A DNA stretch of 64,000 nucleotides from CAVQZA01 sp963718355 (GCA_963718355.1 CAVQZA010000015.1:17279-81278); one strand, 5' to 3'; shown: positions 47,001-54,873, counted from the first letter of the stretch. A program made the numbers and translations. The notes: generated by a model from the sequence alone, not told the origin.

Positions 47001-47272
47001 GCCCGCTGCCCGAGCCGGTCGAGAACCTCTTCGCAATCCAGGAGGCAAAGCACAAGCTCGCCCAGATCGGAGCCGACTACCTCGTCTATCGCGGCGGCAA
47101 GACCACGATCGGGCAACTCGTGCTCGGCTCGGGAGAGTTGCGCGAACTTAGAGGATTGCTGGACACGGCGGTGTATTCAACGTCCAGCAAGGAGGTCTCA
47201 TTGCGGACCGAACGGTTCTCCCAGGCGGGCGAGCTCGCCACTGCTATATTGGCCCTGCGCCGGGCCACATAA
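44057..47272 (+). CDS. mfd: Transcription-repair coupling factor Mfd
   Basis: The 1071-residue translocase removes RNA polymerase stalled at lesions and recruits UvrA. The N-terminal UvrB-like part has RGGILDIFPTTGREPLRVEL. A CarD-like polymerase-interaction domain near residue 412 has LRTGDYVVHEDHGIGQLIGF. The RecG-like motor has Walker A GDVGFGKTEVALRAA near 567, LVILDEEQRFG near 660 and SGLDIPQANTLIVERADM. A C-terminal inhibitory domain follows. GTG 44057 is the first start; ATG 44075 is possible. TACACT (44034-44039) may be its -10 box. Confidence 0.96.
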   Translation: MSRPFVMDRPTLHAFVRELVAHERLQAFAEALPARARVSEPALPLVLASLWETLQRPLVCLLADDADARDVAEAAGWFLGEENVALLPGRGVRWETGLEPPPHLVGERSRALDVLAGGGLICASAAALAEPAPPVASRPAPLRLTIGDEPGIDEIAEQLALAGYERAERADERGQFAVRGGILDIFPTTGREPLRVELFGDEIEAIRAFSPFTQRALRPVAEAVIYPAAERRLDLLEDWHGEEGEVRPVPNDLVALLPDGPDFVWQADEVRAIWEEEGHRPVSLKGASELDPLPMNQPFAFEAQRPAIAARGLAEAENELAAFVRAGLRVVVAFPHKGEAARTERLLRKVEAGTLEGDLPAEAELLFAVAPARRGFVWRELGFVLLPDAQVFRRRARRVDTRLGRALQSFADLRTGDYVVHEDHGIGQLIGFETKEVAGVTRDYLHIAFRGEDRLYVPHEQLGKVSRYIGADAKAPALSKLGGKAWQNLRSRARESVQELAGELIALYAQRQQAQGMPFDLANEWLRQVEAAFPYQETDDQQRAIEAVMEDLEAPRPMDRLVCGDVGFGKTEVALRAAFAVAVNGKQVLFLVPTTILAEQHWHTLRDRFRDFPVRVEMVSRFRPAKEVKQVLADYTAGKVEILVGTHRLLSRDVIAKDLGLVILDEEQRFGVAQKELLRSLRLEVDVLALSATPIPRTLHMSLSGLRDISIIETPPEGRRPIRTVVSEYDEDMVKAALEREHERGGQSFYLHNRVESIEAAAEKLQQLAPGLRFIVAHGKMPERQLEEQMHSFLAGDADVLVSTTIIESGLDIPQANTLIVERADMLGLSQLYQIRGRVGRSDRAAHAYLFYPESSELTPEARARLSTLADHTELGAGFAIAMRDLEIRGAGDLLGAEQSGHVAAVGFELYVELLNEAVAELSGQRRVAVRPVRVDARVDAYVPADYIAAEALKIDLHRRLALAESEDELRELHAATEDRYGPLPEPVENLFAIQEAKHKLAQIGADYLVYRGGKTTIGQLVLGSGELRELRGLLDTAVYSTSSKEVSLRTERFSQAGELATAILALRRAT

Positions 47273-47303
47273 GTCCCCGTTCGGCCTGGACATCCCCCCC
47301 AAC

Positions 47304-48302
47304 ATGAGACACCTACGCCCACTTCTGATCGTTGCCGCTGCGCTTGCGCTCGTTGCCGCAGGCTGCGGTGGCACCTCCGGCAAGGTTCCCGCCGACGCGG
47401 TTGCGACCGTCAACGGCCAGCCGATCTCGAAGAGTTCGCTGAACGCGCTGCTCACGCAGGCGCAGGTCACCTACAAGAACCAGAAGCGCACGTTCCCCAA
47501 GGCCGGCTCGGCCGAGTACGCGGCGCTCCAGACGCAGGCGATCACCTTCCTCGTCCAGCGCGCACAGTTCGCGCAGGAGGCGGACAAGATGGGGATCAAG
47601 GTCACCGATGCCCAGGTCGACGCGCGCCTTGCCCAGATCAAGAAGCAGTACTTCAAAAACAGCGACAAGGCCTACAAGGCCCAGCTCGCGCAGCAGGGCC
47701 TCAGCGACTCGCAGGTGCGCGACGATCTCCGTGCCCAGCTCATCTCCGAGGCGATCTTCAACAAGGTTGCCTCCGGCGTGAAGATCAGCGACGCCGCGAT
47801 CGCCGCCTACTACCTCAAGAACAAGAGCCAGTACAGCCAGCCGCAGTCGCGTGACGTGCGCCACATCCTGGTCAAGGACAAGGCGACCGCCGAGAAGCTC
47901 TACAAGCAGCTTCGCGCGAACGGCGGCGCAGACTTCGCCACGCTCGCCAAGAAGTACTCGCTCGATCCCGGCTCGAAGAACGTCGGCGGGAAGCTCACCG
48001 TCTCGAAGGGCCAGACCGTGCCGGCCTTCGACCAGGCCGCGTTCACGCTGCCGACGAAGTCCATCTCGACGCCGATCCACACCCAGTACGGCTGGCACAT
48101 CATCCAGCCGCTCTCCGACGTCCGCCCGGCGAAGACCACGCCGCTCGCGTCGGTGAAGGAGTCGATTCGCCAGCAGCTGCTGCAGACGCAGAAGAACGCG
48201 GCGATGACAGCGTGGGTCGCGAAGTCGAAGAAGACCTACGACAAGAAGACGCACTACCAGGTCGGCTTCGGGCCGACGACGACGGCGACCACGACTACGT
48301 GA
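47304..48302 (+). CDS. Peptidylprolyl isomerase lipoprotein (SurA/PrsA-like foldase)
   Basis: The 332-residue lipoprotein has a signal peptide with lipobox LVAAGC (acylated Cys near 20). A SurA-N helical domain has ATVNGQPISKSSLNALLTQA, and a parvulin domain (about 185-285) has RDVRHILVKDKATAEKLYKQ, FATLAKKYSLDPGSKNVGG and YGWHIIQPL. It should help fold secreted proteins at the outer face of the membrane. ATG 47304 has no ribosome site; TATATT (47245-47250) in the mfd end may drive it. The stop overlaps mazG (GTGA). Confidence 0.92.
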   Translation: MRHLRPLLIVAAALALVAAGCGGTSGKVPADAVATVNGQPISKSSLNALLTQAQVTYKNQKRTFPKAGSAEYAALQTQAITFLVQRAQFAQEADKMGIKVTDAQVDARLAQIKKQYFKNSDKAYKAQLAQQGLSDSQVRDDLRAQLISEAIFNKVASGVKISDAAIAAYYLKNKSQYSQPQSRDVRHILVKDKATAEKLYKQLRANGGADFATLAKKYSLDPGSKNVGGKLTVSKGQTVPAFDQAAFTLPTKSISTPIHTQYGWHIIQPLSDVRPAKTTPLASVKESIRQQLLQTQKNAAMTAWVAKSKKTYDKKTHYQVGFGPTTTATTTT

Positions 48303-49093
48303 CCCTCGCTCAGGCGCTCGTCGACCTCCAGCAGCTGACCGAGCGGCTGCGTCGGGAGTGCCCGTGGGACCGCGAGCAGACGGCCCGGACGATCGTGCCG
48401 CACACCGTCGAGGAGGCCTACGAGGTCGCCGACGCTGCGCTGGCCGGCGACGACGAGAAGCTGCTCGACGAGCTCGGCGACCTCCTCTTCCAGGTCTACT
48501 TCCTCTCGCTTCTTCTCGAAGAACGGGGCGCGGGGGATCTCGAGCAGGTCGCGCAGACCGTCCACGCGAAGCTCGTGCGCCGCCATCCGCACGTGTTCGG
48601 CGAGGTCGAGGCAGCCACCGCGGGGCGCGTGCGGGAGAACTGGGAGAAGATCAAGACCACGCAGGAGGGTCGCGAGGGCGTGTTCCACGACGTGCCGGAG
48701 ACTCTGCCCTCGACGCTGTTCGCACGGAAGGTGCAGCGGCGCGCGGCGGCCGTCGGCTTCGACTACCCGGATCTCGCCGGGCCGCTCGCGCACGTGCGCG
48801 AGGAGCTGGCCGAGCTGGAGCGCGAGCTCGAGCGCAGCGGCGAGCCGGCGCCCGAGAGCGAGCCGGATGTGCACGTCGCGGACGAGCTCGGCGATCTGCT
48901 CTTCACCGCTGTGAACCTCGCGCGGAAGGCAAACGTCGACCCGGAGCTCGCGTTGCGGCAGACGACGTCAAAGTTCGTCGCCCGCGTCGAGCGCGCCGAG
49001 GAGCTGGCCGCCGAGGCCGGAGAAGACTGGAGCGAGCTCGAGCTCGCCGATCAGGATCGTTACTACGACCAGGCAAAGGAGGCGCTTCGGTGA
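48299..49093 (+). CDS. mazG: Nucleoside triphosphate pyrophosphohydrolase MazG
   Basis: The 264-residue protein has two MazG domains. The first has ECPWDREQTARTIVPHTVEE and ADAALAGDDEKLLDELGDLL; the second has FDYPDLAGPLAHVREELAEL and VADELGDLLFTAVNLARKAN, each with the EExxE/ExxD metal motif. The linker NWEKIKTTQEGREGVFHDVP matches E. coli MazG. It hydrolyses NTPs to NMPs and PPi, removing damaged nucleotides. GTG 48299 overlaps the foldase stop. Confidence 0.94.
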   Translation: MTLAQALVDLQQLTERLRRECPWDREQTARTIVPHTVEEAYEVADAALAGDDEKLLDELGDLLFQVYFLSLLLEERGAGDLEQVAQTVHAKLVRRHPHVFGEVEAATAGRVRENWEKIKTTQEGREGVFHDVPETLPSTLFARKVQRRAAAVGFDYPDLAGPLAHVREELAELERELERSGEPAPESEPDVHVADELGDLLFTAVNLARKANVDPELALRQTTSKFVARVERAEELAAEAGEDWSELELADQDRYYDQAKEALR

Positions 49094-50364
49094 GCAGCAC
49101 GATCACAAAGGTGCACGCCCGTCAGATTCTCGATTCGCGCGGCAATCCGACCGTCGAGGTCGAGGTGACGCTCGGGTCGGGAGCCTCGGGCCGCGCCGCA
49201 GTGCCCTCCGGCGCCTCGACGGGACAGTTCGAGGCGGTCGAGCTCCGCGACGGCGGTCCGGCCTATGGCGGCAAGGCCGTGGCGCGCGCCGTGGCCAACG
49301 TCGACGGCGAGATCGGCTCGTCCGTGCGCGGGTTGGACGCCCTCGACCAGCGCTCACTCGACGCGAAGCTGATCGCGCTCGACGGCACGGCGAACAAGGG
49401 TCGCCTCGGCGCGAACGCGATCCTCGGCGTCTCGCTAGCCGCCGCCAAGGCCGCCGCCGCGCACGAGGGCTTCTCGCTGCACCGCCACCTCGGCGGCGAG
49501 GAGGGCCGGACGCTGCCCGTCCCGATGCTGAACGTGATCAACGGCGGCGTGCACGCGGCGAACTCGATCGACTTTCAGGAGTTCATGCTCGTCCCCGCGG
49601 GCGCATCGTCGTTCGCCGAGGCGCTGCAGATCGGCGCCGAGACCTACCACGCGCTCAAGTCGCTCCTCACCAAGCGCGGCCTCGCGACCGCGGTCGGCGA
49701 CGAGGGCGGCTTCGCGCCCGACCTGCCATCGGCCGAGGTCGCCATCGAGGCGATCCTCGAGGCGGCCGAGAATGCGGGTCATCGGGACCGCGTCGCGATC
49801 GCGCTCGACCCGGCCTCCAGCGAGTTCTTCCGCGACGGCGCCTACCACGTCGAGGGCCAGGCGCTCGACACCGACGCTCTGATCGACCTCTACGTCTCGT
49901 TGGCCGAGCGCTTCCCGCTCGTGTCGCTCGAGGACGGGCTCGCCGAGGACGAGTGGGACGGCTGGAAGACGCTCACCGAGAAGACGGGCGACCGGCTCCA
50001 GCTCGTCGGCGACGACATCTTCGTCACCAACATCGAGCGCCTGCGCCGCGGCATCGGCGACGGCGTCGGCAACTCGATCCTGATCAAGGTGAATCAGATC
50101 GGCACCCTCACCGAGACCCTCGACGCGATTGAGCTCGCGCGCGTGAACGGGTACTCCGCGGTGATCTCGCACCGCTCCGGCGAGACCGAGGACACGACGA
50201 TCGCCGACCTGGCGGTCGCGACGAACGCCGGCCAGATCAAGACCGGCGCGCCGGCTCGTACCGATCGCGTCGCCAAGTACAACCAGCTTCTGCGCATCGA
50301 AGAGGAACTCGGCGACGATGCCGTCTATCCTGGCTGGGACGCCTTCCCGCGCTTCCGCCGATGA
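49090..50364 (+). CDS. eno: Enolase
   Basis: The 424-residue glycolytic enzyme turns 2-phosphoglycerate into phosphoenolpyruvate. Motifs are ARQILDSRGNPTVEVEV, AVPSGASTGQFEAVELRD, MLNVINGGVHAANSIDFQEF, AVGDEGGFAPDL, SLEDGLAEDEWDGW, the catalytic ILIKVNQIGTLTE and ISHRSGETEDTTIADLAVA. Start GTG overlaps mazG, and its stop overlaps pyk (ATGA), so the last two glycolytic steps are made in tandem. Full length. Confidence 0.97.
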   Translation: MSSTITKVHARQILDSRGNPTVEVEVTLGSGASGRAAVPSGASTGQFEAVELRDGGPAYGGKAVARAVANVDGEIGSSVRGLDALDQRSLDAKLIALDGTANKGRLGANAILGVSLAAAKAAAAHEGFSLHRHLGGEEGRTLPVPMLNVINGGVHAANSIDFQEFMLVPAGASSFAEALQIGAETYHALKSLLTKRGLATAVGDEGGFAPDLPSAEVAIEAILEAAENAGHRDRVAIALDPASSEFFRDGAYHVEGQALDTDALIDLYVSLAERFPLVSLEDGLAEDEWDGWKTLTEKTGDRLQLVGDDIFVTNIERLRRGIGDGVGNSILIKVNQIGTLTETLDAIELARVNGYSAVISHRSGETEDTTIADLAVATNAGQIKTGAPARTDRVAKYNQLLRIEEELGDDAVYPGWDAFPRFRR

Positions 50365-51773
50365 CCCACGTCCCCCGCCGCACCAAGATCGTCGCCACGA
50401 TCGGGCCCGCCACCTCGTCGCCCGAGAGCCTGGCAGCACTCGTCGAGGCGGGAATGGACGGCGCGCGCCTGAACTTCTCGCACGGGACGCACGACACGCA
50501 CGTCGAGCGCGCGCGCCTGGTCCGCCAGGTGCAAGAGGAGGTGGGCCGTCCGCTCGCGCTGATCGCCGACCTGCAGGGGCCGAAGCTCCGCGTCTGCGAC
50601 CTGCCCGAGGCGGTCATGCTCATGAAGGGCGACGAGATCGTCGTCGCTCCCGAGGAGAAGGCACGCCCCGGCGACCTGCCGGTTAGTCCGGCGGTGATCG
50701 GCGAGGTGCTCCAGCCCGGGAACGACGTGCTGATCGACGACGGGCTCGTCCGCCTGAAGGTCGAGCGGATGGACTCCAGTCGCGCGATCTGCCGCGTCAT
50801 CGTCGGCGGCCCGGTCACCTCGCACAAGGGCGTCAACCTGCCCGGCGTGCCGCTGCCGATTCCCGCGCTGACCCGCAAGGATCTCGCCGACCTCGACGTC
50901 GCGCTAGAGCTCGGAGCCGACTTCGTCGCGCTTTCGTTCGTCCGCTCGGCATCCGATGTCCGCGACCTTCGCTACCGGATCGAGGAGGCGGGCTCGACCG
51001 CTCAGGTGATCGCGAAGATCGAGAAGGCGGATGCCGTCGTCGCGCTCGACGAGATCCTCGCCGAGTCGCACGCGGTGATGGTCGCGCGCGGCGATCTCGG
51101 CGTCGAGATCGGCCCGACGTCGGTGCCGCTCCTCCAGAAGCGGATCATCGCGAAGGCGCTCGAGCGCGGGAAGCCCGTGATCACCGCCACGCAGATGCTC
51201 GAGTCGATGATCGTTCACGCCGAGCCGACCCGCGCCGAGGCGAGCGATGTCGCCAACGCGATTCTTGACGGCACCTCGGCGGTGATGCTCTCGGGCGAGA
51301 CCGCGATGGGCGAGTACCCGATCGAGGCGGTCGCGTTCATGGATCGGATCGCGCGCGAGGTGGAACCGCATCTCGGCTACCGGCACGAGACGCCCGAGGC
51401 GCACGACAACCCGTCGATCGGCCACGCGATGTCGAATGTGGCTTGCGACCTGGCGGAGGCGCTCTCGGCGAAGGCGATCCTGGTGCCGACGTTCAGCGGC
51501 AGCACCGCCTCGGCGGTCGCGCGCCTGCGGCCACGTCGCCCGATCCTGGGCCTGACGCATCTGCCGCACTCGCGCCAGAAGATGGCGCTCGAGTGGGGCG
51601 TGACCCCGCTTGCGATCACGGAGGCGGCGGATGTCGACGAGCTCTGGAAGGCGTCGATCGCGGCCGCGCTCGCCTCCGGTCTCGTCGAGAAGGGCGATAC
51701 CGTCGTGATCACCGCCGGCACCGCGGTGAACATGCCCGGCACCACGAATGTGATCAAGGTCGAGGTCGCTTAG
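50361..51773 (+). CDS. pyk: Pyruvate kinase
   Basis: The 470-residue enzyme makes pyruvate and ATP from phosphoenolpyruvate. Motifs are RRTKIVATIGPATSSPESLA, GARLNFSHGTHDTHVE, the catalytic IAKIEKADAVVALDEILAES, VMVARGDLGVEIG, KPVITATQMLESMI and TRAEASDVANAILDG. The C-terminal regulatory domain ends TAVNMPGTTNVIKVEV. Overlap with eno and the order eno-pyk-ftsB-like fit actinobacteria. Confidence 0.96.
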   Translation: MTHVPRRTKIVATIGPATSSPESLAALVEAGMDGARLNFSHGTHDTHVERARLVRQVQEEVGRPLALIADLQGPKLRVCDLPEAVMLMKGDEIVVAPEEKARPGDLPVSPAVIGEVLQPGNDVLIDDGLVRLKVERMDSSRAICRVIVGGPVTSHKGVNLPGVPLPIPALTRKDLADLDVALELGADFVALSFVRSASDVRDLRYRIEEAGSTAQVIAKIEKADAVVALDEILAESHAVMVARGDLGVEIGPTSVPLLQKRIIAKALERGKPVITATQMLESMIVHAEPTRAEASDVANAILDGTSAVMLSGETAMGEYPIEAVAFMDRIAREVEPHLGYRHETPEAHDNPSIGHAMSNVACDLAEALSAKAILVPTFSGSTASAVARLRPRRPILGLTHLPHSRQKMALEWGVTPLAITEAADVDELWKASIAAALASGLVEKGDTVVITAGTAVNMPGTTNVIKVEVA

Positions 51774-51811
51774 CAGGAACGTAGTACCTGCGCCTCGAAA
51801 GGAGGCGCGCC

Positions 51812-52156
51812 ATGGGGAAGAGGAAGAAGAGTCGCAGAGCCGCGCGGCGGAGCATCATGCTGCGCTGGCTCGCCGTGGGCGCGCTGGCGCTGATGGCGTT
51901 CCTCTACTACCGGCCGCTGCGCACGTACATCGCGACACGGCACCAGCTCACCGAGCAGCGCCACCAGGTGCAGGTCCTCGCCGCGCAGAAGACAGCGCTC
52001 GAGACGCGGCTCGCCGCCTCGACGAGCACCCAGGCGCTCGCCCGCGAGGCGCGCCGCCTCGGGCTGACGCTGCCCGGCGAGCACCTCTTCATCATCAAGG
52101 GGATTCCAGCCTGGCGGAAGGCGCAGCGGGCTACGATCGGAGGCCATGGAGGATGA
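51812..52156 (+). CDS. FtsB/DivIC-like septum formation initiator
   Basis: The 114-residue bitopic protein has a basic N-terminus (MGKRKKSRRAARRS), one membrane helix (MLRWLAVGALALMAFLYYRP) and an extracytoplasmic coiled coil (YIATRHQLTEQRHQVQVLAA and onward), ending in LALTLPGE-type residues (RRLGLTLPGEHLFII). The layout is that of FtsB/DivIC, which links FtsQ and FtsL at the septum. ATG 51812 has a consensus GAAAGGAGG 6 nt upstream. Its place after enolase is the usual actinobacterial one. Confidence 0.9.
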   Translation: MGKRKKSRRAARRSIMLRWLAVGALALMAFLYYRPLRTYIATRHQLTEQRHQVQVLAAQKTALETRLAASTSTQALAREARRLGLTLPGEHLFIIKGIPAWRKAQRATIGGHGG

Positions 52157-52640
52157 CCGCACTCTGGTCGAGCAACAGCTCGGGCGCCCCCCGCGGGCGT
52201 TTCTCCGCGTGGCTTGTCGCTGCCCGTACGACCGTCCGGCGGTCACTGAGCAGGCGCCGTACGACCTCGTAGGCGAGCCCTTCCCGACCACCTACTACCT
52301 GACCTGCCCGCACCTCGTCGCCGCGGTCGCGCGGCTCGAGGCGGCCGGAGGGGTCGAGCGCTGGAGCGCGGCGGTCGCCGCTGATCCCGACCTGCGCGCG
52401 AGCCTCGACCGCGCGACCGCGGAGCAGCGCACGGTGCGGCGGGAGCTCGCCGGCGGCGTGGTGGGCAGTGACGACGGCGCCTCGCTCGAGCTCGGGATCG
52501 GCGGCTCACGCAACCCCGTGCAGCTCAAGTGCCTGCACGCGCACGTCGCCTACGCGCTCGCGCGTCCTGGGTACGAGCTCGGCGAGCGGATCCTGGCCGA
52601 GGTCGAGTCGCCGTGGCCCGCTGGGCGCTGCTGCAGCTAG
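52146..52640 (+). CDS. DUF501 protein
   Basis: The 164-residue protein matches DUF501: VEQQLGRPPRAFLRVACRCP, PFPTTYYLTCPHLVAAVARL, ELGIGGSRNPVQLKCLHAHV and AYALARPGYELGERI. Its three invariant Cys/His segments could bind metal. The family is almost always encoded after the FtsB-like gene, often before an exopolyphosphatase gene, which is absent here. Start ATG lies inside the preceding gene (11-nt overlap). Function unknown. Confidence 0.9.
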   Translation: MEDDRTLVEQQLGRPPRAFLRVACRCPYDRPAVTEQAPYDLVGEPFPTTYYLTCPHLVAAVARLEAAGGVERWSAAVAADPDLRASLDRATAEQRTVRRELAGGVVGSDDGASLELGIGGSRNPVQLKCLHAHVAYALARPGYELGERILAEVESPWPAGRCCS

Positions 52641-53152
52641 GCGCGGTAGGTGAGCTGAACGAGCCCGCCGCTCGACTCGCGGACGGCCTCGAGCTCGAGC
52701 CGGTGTCGCTGCGCTCCGGCGAAGAGCGGCGCGCCGGAGCCGAGCACCACCGGCACGATGGTGACGACGATGCTGTCGACGAGGCCCGCGTCGAGGAACT
52801 GGCGGATCAGGTTCCCGCCGTCGAGGTAGACGTCGCCGTCTGTGACCTCGCGCACCGCGGCGAGGAGGTCGGCCGGAGTCCCCGACACTGCGTGCACCGT
52901 GGGCCGCGCCTGCTCCAGCGGCCGGGTCGTCGCGACGAACACTGGGCGCTCGCCGAAGGGCCACTCGCCGGTGAAGCTCTCGAGCACGCGGTAGGTCGCG
53001 CGGCCCATCAGCAGTGCCGAGATCCCGTCGAGGAACCTTGCGAACCCGTGATCGTCACCCTGCGGCTCCGGAAGCCAGCTCAGGTCGTCGTCGGGCCCGG
53101 CGATGAAGCCGTCGAGCGAGCAGGCGATGAATACGCGGACGGCTCCCGGCAT
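52637..53152 (-). CDS. Dihydrofolate reductase-like (RibD C-terminal) protein
   Basis: The 171-residue protein has the YyaP/RibD-C fold: AVRVFIACSLDGFIAGPDDD, ISALLMGRATYRVLESF, VYLDGGNLIRQFLDAGLVDS and IVPVVLGSGAPLFA. Such proteins bind NADPH and are widespread in actinobacteria; true folate reduction is doubtful. I chose ATG 53152 because it lies 7 nt after TAGCGT (53165-53160); longer frames run through the divergent gene. Convergent with DUF501, overlapping by 4 nt. Confidence 0.88.
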   Translation of the reverse strand: MPGAVRVFIACSLDGFIAGPDDDLSWLPEPQGDDHGFARFLDGISALLMGRATYRVLESFTGEWPFGERPVFVATTRPLEQARPTVHAVSGTPADLLAAVREVTDGDVYLDGGNLIRQFLDAGLVDSIVVTIVPVVLGSGAPLFAGAQRHRLELEAVRESSGGLVQLTYRA

Positions 53153-53159
53153 CGTCGCG

Positions 53160-53169
53160 ACGCTAGCAT
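53160..53169. promoter_or_regulatory. Overlapping divergent -10 boxes (TAGCAT plus / TAGCGT minus)
   Basis: ACGCTAGCAT contains TAGCGT on minus (53165-53160) and TAGCAT on plus (53164-53169), sharing the TA step. Each ends exactly 7 nt before its ATG (53152 and 53177). Confidence 0.55.
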
Positions 53170-53176
53170 CGGCGCG

Positions 53177-53491
53177 ATGCAGACGTCCGTCGAAAGCGCG
53201 CGCCACGAGTGGGAGCAGGGCTACCGGCGCCTCGAGGCGAGCCGTAGCGACGGCGAGGCCTACACGCGCCTGCTCATCCAGGTCGAGACGATCACCGACG
53301 AGCTGCGCCGGCGGCTCGGCGCCGTGTTCACCCTCGCCGAGCTCGTCGAGACGTACGGCAGCGCAGAGCGCTGGGTGCGCGAGGTCGTCTCGGAGCGCGC
53401 GCCCGTGAAGAACTGGCCGCGCACCCTCGCGACCGCCGAGGACGCGGCCTTCCACCTCTACCAGCGCGGCGCGGTCGACTACGAGCCGTGA
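53177..53491 (+). CDS. Conserved-looking hypothetical protein
   Basis: The 104-residue soluble, mostly helical protein begins MQTSVESARHEWEQGYRRLE and ends WPRTLATAEDAAFHLYQRGA before VDYEP. FTLAELVETYGSAERWVREV in the middle is helix-turn-helix-like in spacing, but I would not call it DNA-binding. No family recognised. It has a leaderless start and leads a three-gene run coupled by GTGA overlaps with a small membrane protein and an HTH-receiver protein. Confidence 0.68.
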   Translation: MQTSVESARHEWEQGYRRLEASRSDGEAYTRLLIQVETITDELRRRLGAVFTLAELVETYGSAERWVREVVSERAPVKNWPRTLATAEDAAFHLYQRGAVDYEP

Positions 53492-53712
53492 GCGCTACCG
53501 CCCGCCCTCGCACGCCCCGCCGCCGCTGGCCCAAGCGGCTGGCCGTGATCGGCTTCGTCGTGCTGGCGTTCGCCGTCGGCGTGGCGCTCGGCGAATCGTT
53601 GAGTGAAGGCCCGGCGCCGGCCGGCACGCAGAGCCTCGTCCGCACGCTCGAGCCGCTGCCGCTCGCACCCGCCGCGCGGACGACCGTCACCGTGACCGTC
53701 ACCCATCCGTGA
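53488..53712 (+). CDS. Small single-pass membrane protein
   Basis: The 74-residue protein has a basic N-terminus (TARPRTPRRRWPKRL), one helix (AVIGFVVLAFAVGVALGESL) and a Pro/Thr-rich outside tail ending TTVTVTVTHP. Overlaps at both ends (GTGA) show it is translated with its neighbours. Function unknown; it could anchor or signal for the following HTH protein, which is inference from position only. Confidence 0.65.
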   Translation: MSATARPRTPRRRWPKRLAVIGFVVLAFAVGVALGESLSEGPAPAGTQSLVRTLEPLPLAPAARTTVTVTVTHP

Positions 53713-54194
53713 GCACGAGTGAGTGGCTCACGCTCGGCGCCGCGGCCGGCTACCTCGGTGTCGCCAAGAGCACGCTGCGCGGCTGGGCCGACCAGGGCCG
53801 GGTGCCCGCCTTCTACACGCCCGGCGGTCACCGGCGCTTCCGGCGGCCCGATCTCGACGCGTTTCTCGCCCGCTTCGGCCCGGCGGGCCGGCCACGGAGC
53901 GGCGCCTCGGTGCTCGTCGTCTCGGCGGACGCCGACGCGCGCGCCCGGCTTCGCGCTGCGCTCCAGGCCGAGGGCTATTGGGTGCGGGACGCTGCCGACA
54001 CCGATGAGGGGCTCGCACTGCTCGAGGTCGACGCGCCCGATCTGATCCTGCTCGACGAGCAGATCCCGACCGACGACGCCGAGGCGCTGCTGCGCTCCGC
54101 CTCGGTGATCACCTTCAGTGCGGCGACGGCGGCGCTAGAGCTCGTCGGCGGCCTGCAGCAGGCCCGCGCCGATCACGGCGATCGCGGCGAGTAA
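53709..54194 (+). CDS. Excisionase/BldC-like HTH protein fused to a receiver-like domain
   Basis: The 161-residue protein has a MerR-type HTH at about 5-55 (LTLGAAAGYLGVAKSTLRGW, GGHRRFRRPDLDAFLARF). A receiver-like domain follows at about 66-155 (VLVVSADADARARLRAALQA, GLALLEVDAPDLILLDEQIP). The receiver has a candidate phospho-acceptor Asp in ILLDEQ but lacks the paired acidic residues after the first strand (VSADAD holds only one suitable pair) and the C-terminal Lys. It is likely a pseudo-receiver. No kinase is adjacent. The 3' end overlaps a convergent membrane gene by 60 nt. Confidence 0.8.
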   Translation: MSTSEWLTLGAAAGYLGVAKSTLRGWADQGRVPAFYTPGGHRRFRRPDLDAFLARFGPAGRPRSGASVLVVSADADARARLRAALQAEGYWVRDAADTDEGLALLEVDAPDLILLDEQIPTDDAEALLRSASVITFSAATAALELVGGLQQARADHGDRGE

Positions 54195-54617
54195 CGCTAT
54201 CCAGATCCCGATCCCGCGCCCGTTGGCGGGAAGGAACGTGTCCGGGATCGAGATCAGCCGGATCAGCACGAACACGGTCGCGAGCGAGCCGAGCGCGACC
54301 ACGATCAGGCTCTCGGGCACGGACGGCGGCGGCTCGATCCCCGCGCGGCGCAGCCAGAACAGCGCGAGCACGAGGAGCCCGATGAAGAACACGAGCTTGC
54401 CGAGGATCCCGGTGTTCCAGCCCGTCACCGCGATCGTCAGCCCGTCGCCAGAGCCGCTGTACCAGCCCATGAACGCCGAGAGCAGCAGCACCATGGCGGA
54501 AATCCACTGGACGCGCTCGCCGAGGAGCCAGTAGCCGCCGCCGGTGCGAGGCAGCGGGCCCAGTTGACGCTCCTGCGTGGGCTCGATCTCCTGGAAGTCC
54601 TCGAATTCCGGTTCCAT
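54135..54617 (-). CDS. Four-helix membrane protein, function unknown
   Basis: The 160-residue protein has an acidic N-terminus (MEPEFEDFQEIEPTQERQLG) and four hydrophobic segments, near 38-50, 64-88, 103-123 and 135-155. The first outside loop has FMGWYSGSGDGLTIAVTGWN, a pattern common in actinobacterial membrane proteins with a W-Y-xxG loop. No catalytic motif. It lies 19 nt downstream of a small basic membrane gene on the same strand. Confidence 0.72.
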   Translation of the reverse strand: MEPEFEDFQEIEPTQERQLGPLPRTGGGYWLLGERVQWISAMVLLLSAFMGWYSGSGDGLTIAVTGWNTGILGKLVFFIGLLVLALFWLRRAGIEPPPSVPESLIVVALGSLATVFVLIRLISIPDTFLPANGRGIGIWIALLAAIAVIGAGLLQAADEL

Positions 54618-54636
54618 CGGCGGGAGTATGACGCGG

Positions 54637-54873
54637 TTAGATCCCGAATGCCTTGCGGACCTGGCTCCAGATCGTGACCGCGATCACGAGCGTCCCGATC
54701 AGAAGCAGCAGTAATACGACGTAGTAGCGGAGGCCTGCCTTGCGGCGTTCCTGGCGATGGCGGACGTGGGCGCGGCGCCGGGCACGGTGGAAGCGATATG
54801 CCTCGCCGACTGCGTTCGGGTCGGTCGGCGGGTCTTCCTGGAGTGGCTGGCGCCTCGGCGCGGTGTCGGCCAT
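54637..54873 (-). CDS. Small basic single-pass membrane protein
   Basis: The 78-residue protein begins MADTAPRRQPLQEDPPTDPN, has a strongly basic middle (HRARRRAHVRHRQERRK) and a C-terminal helix YYVVLLLLLIGTLVIAVTIW. ATG 54873 lies 6 nt after TACACT (54885-54880), a clean leaderless promoter that supports the gene. Function unknown. It is followed by the four-helix membrane gene. Confidence 0.7.
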   Translation of the reverse strand: MADTAPRRQPLQEDPPTDPNAVGEAYRFHRARRRAHVRHRQERRKAGLRYYVVLLLLLIGTLVIAVTIWSQVRKAFGI

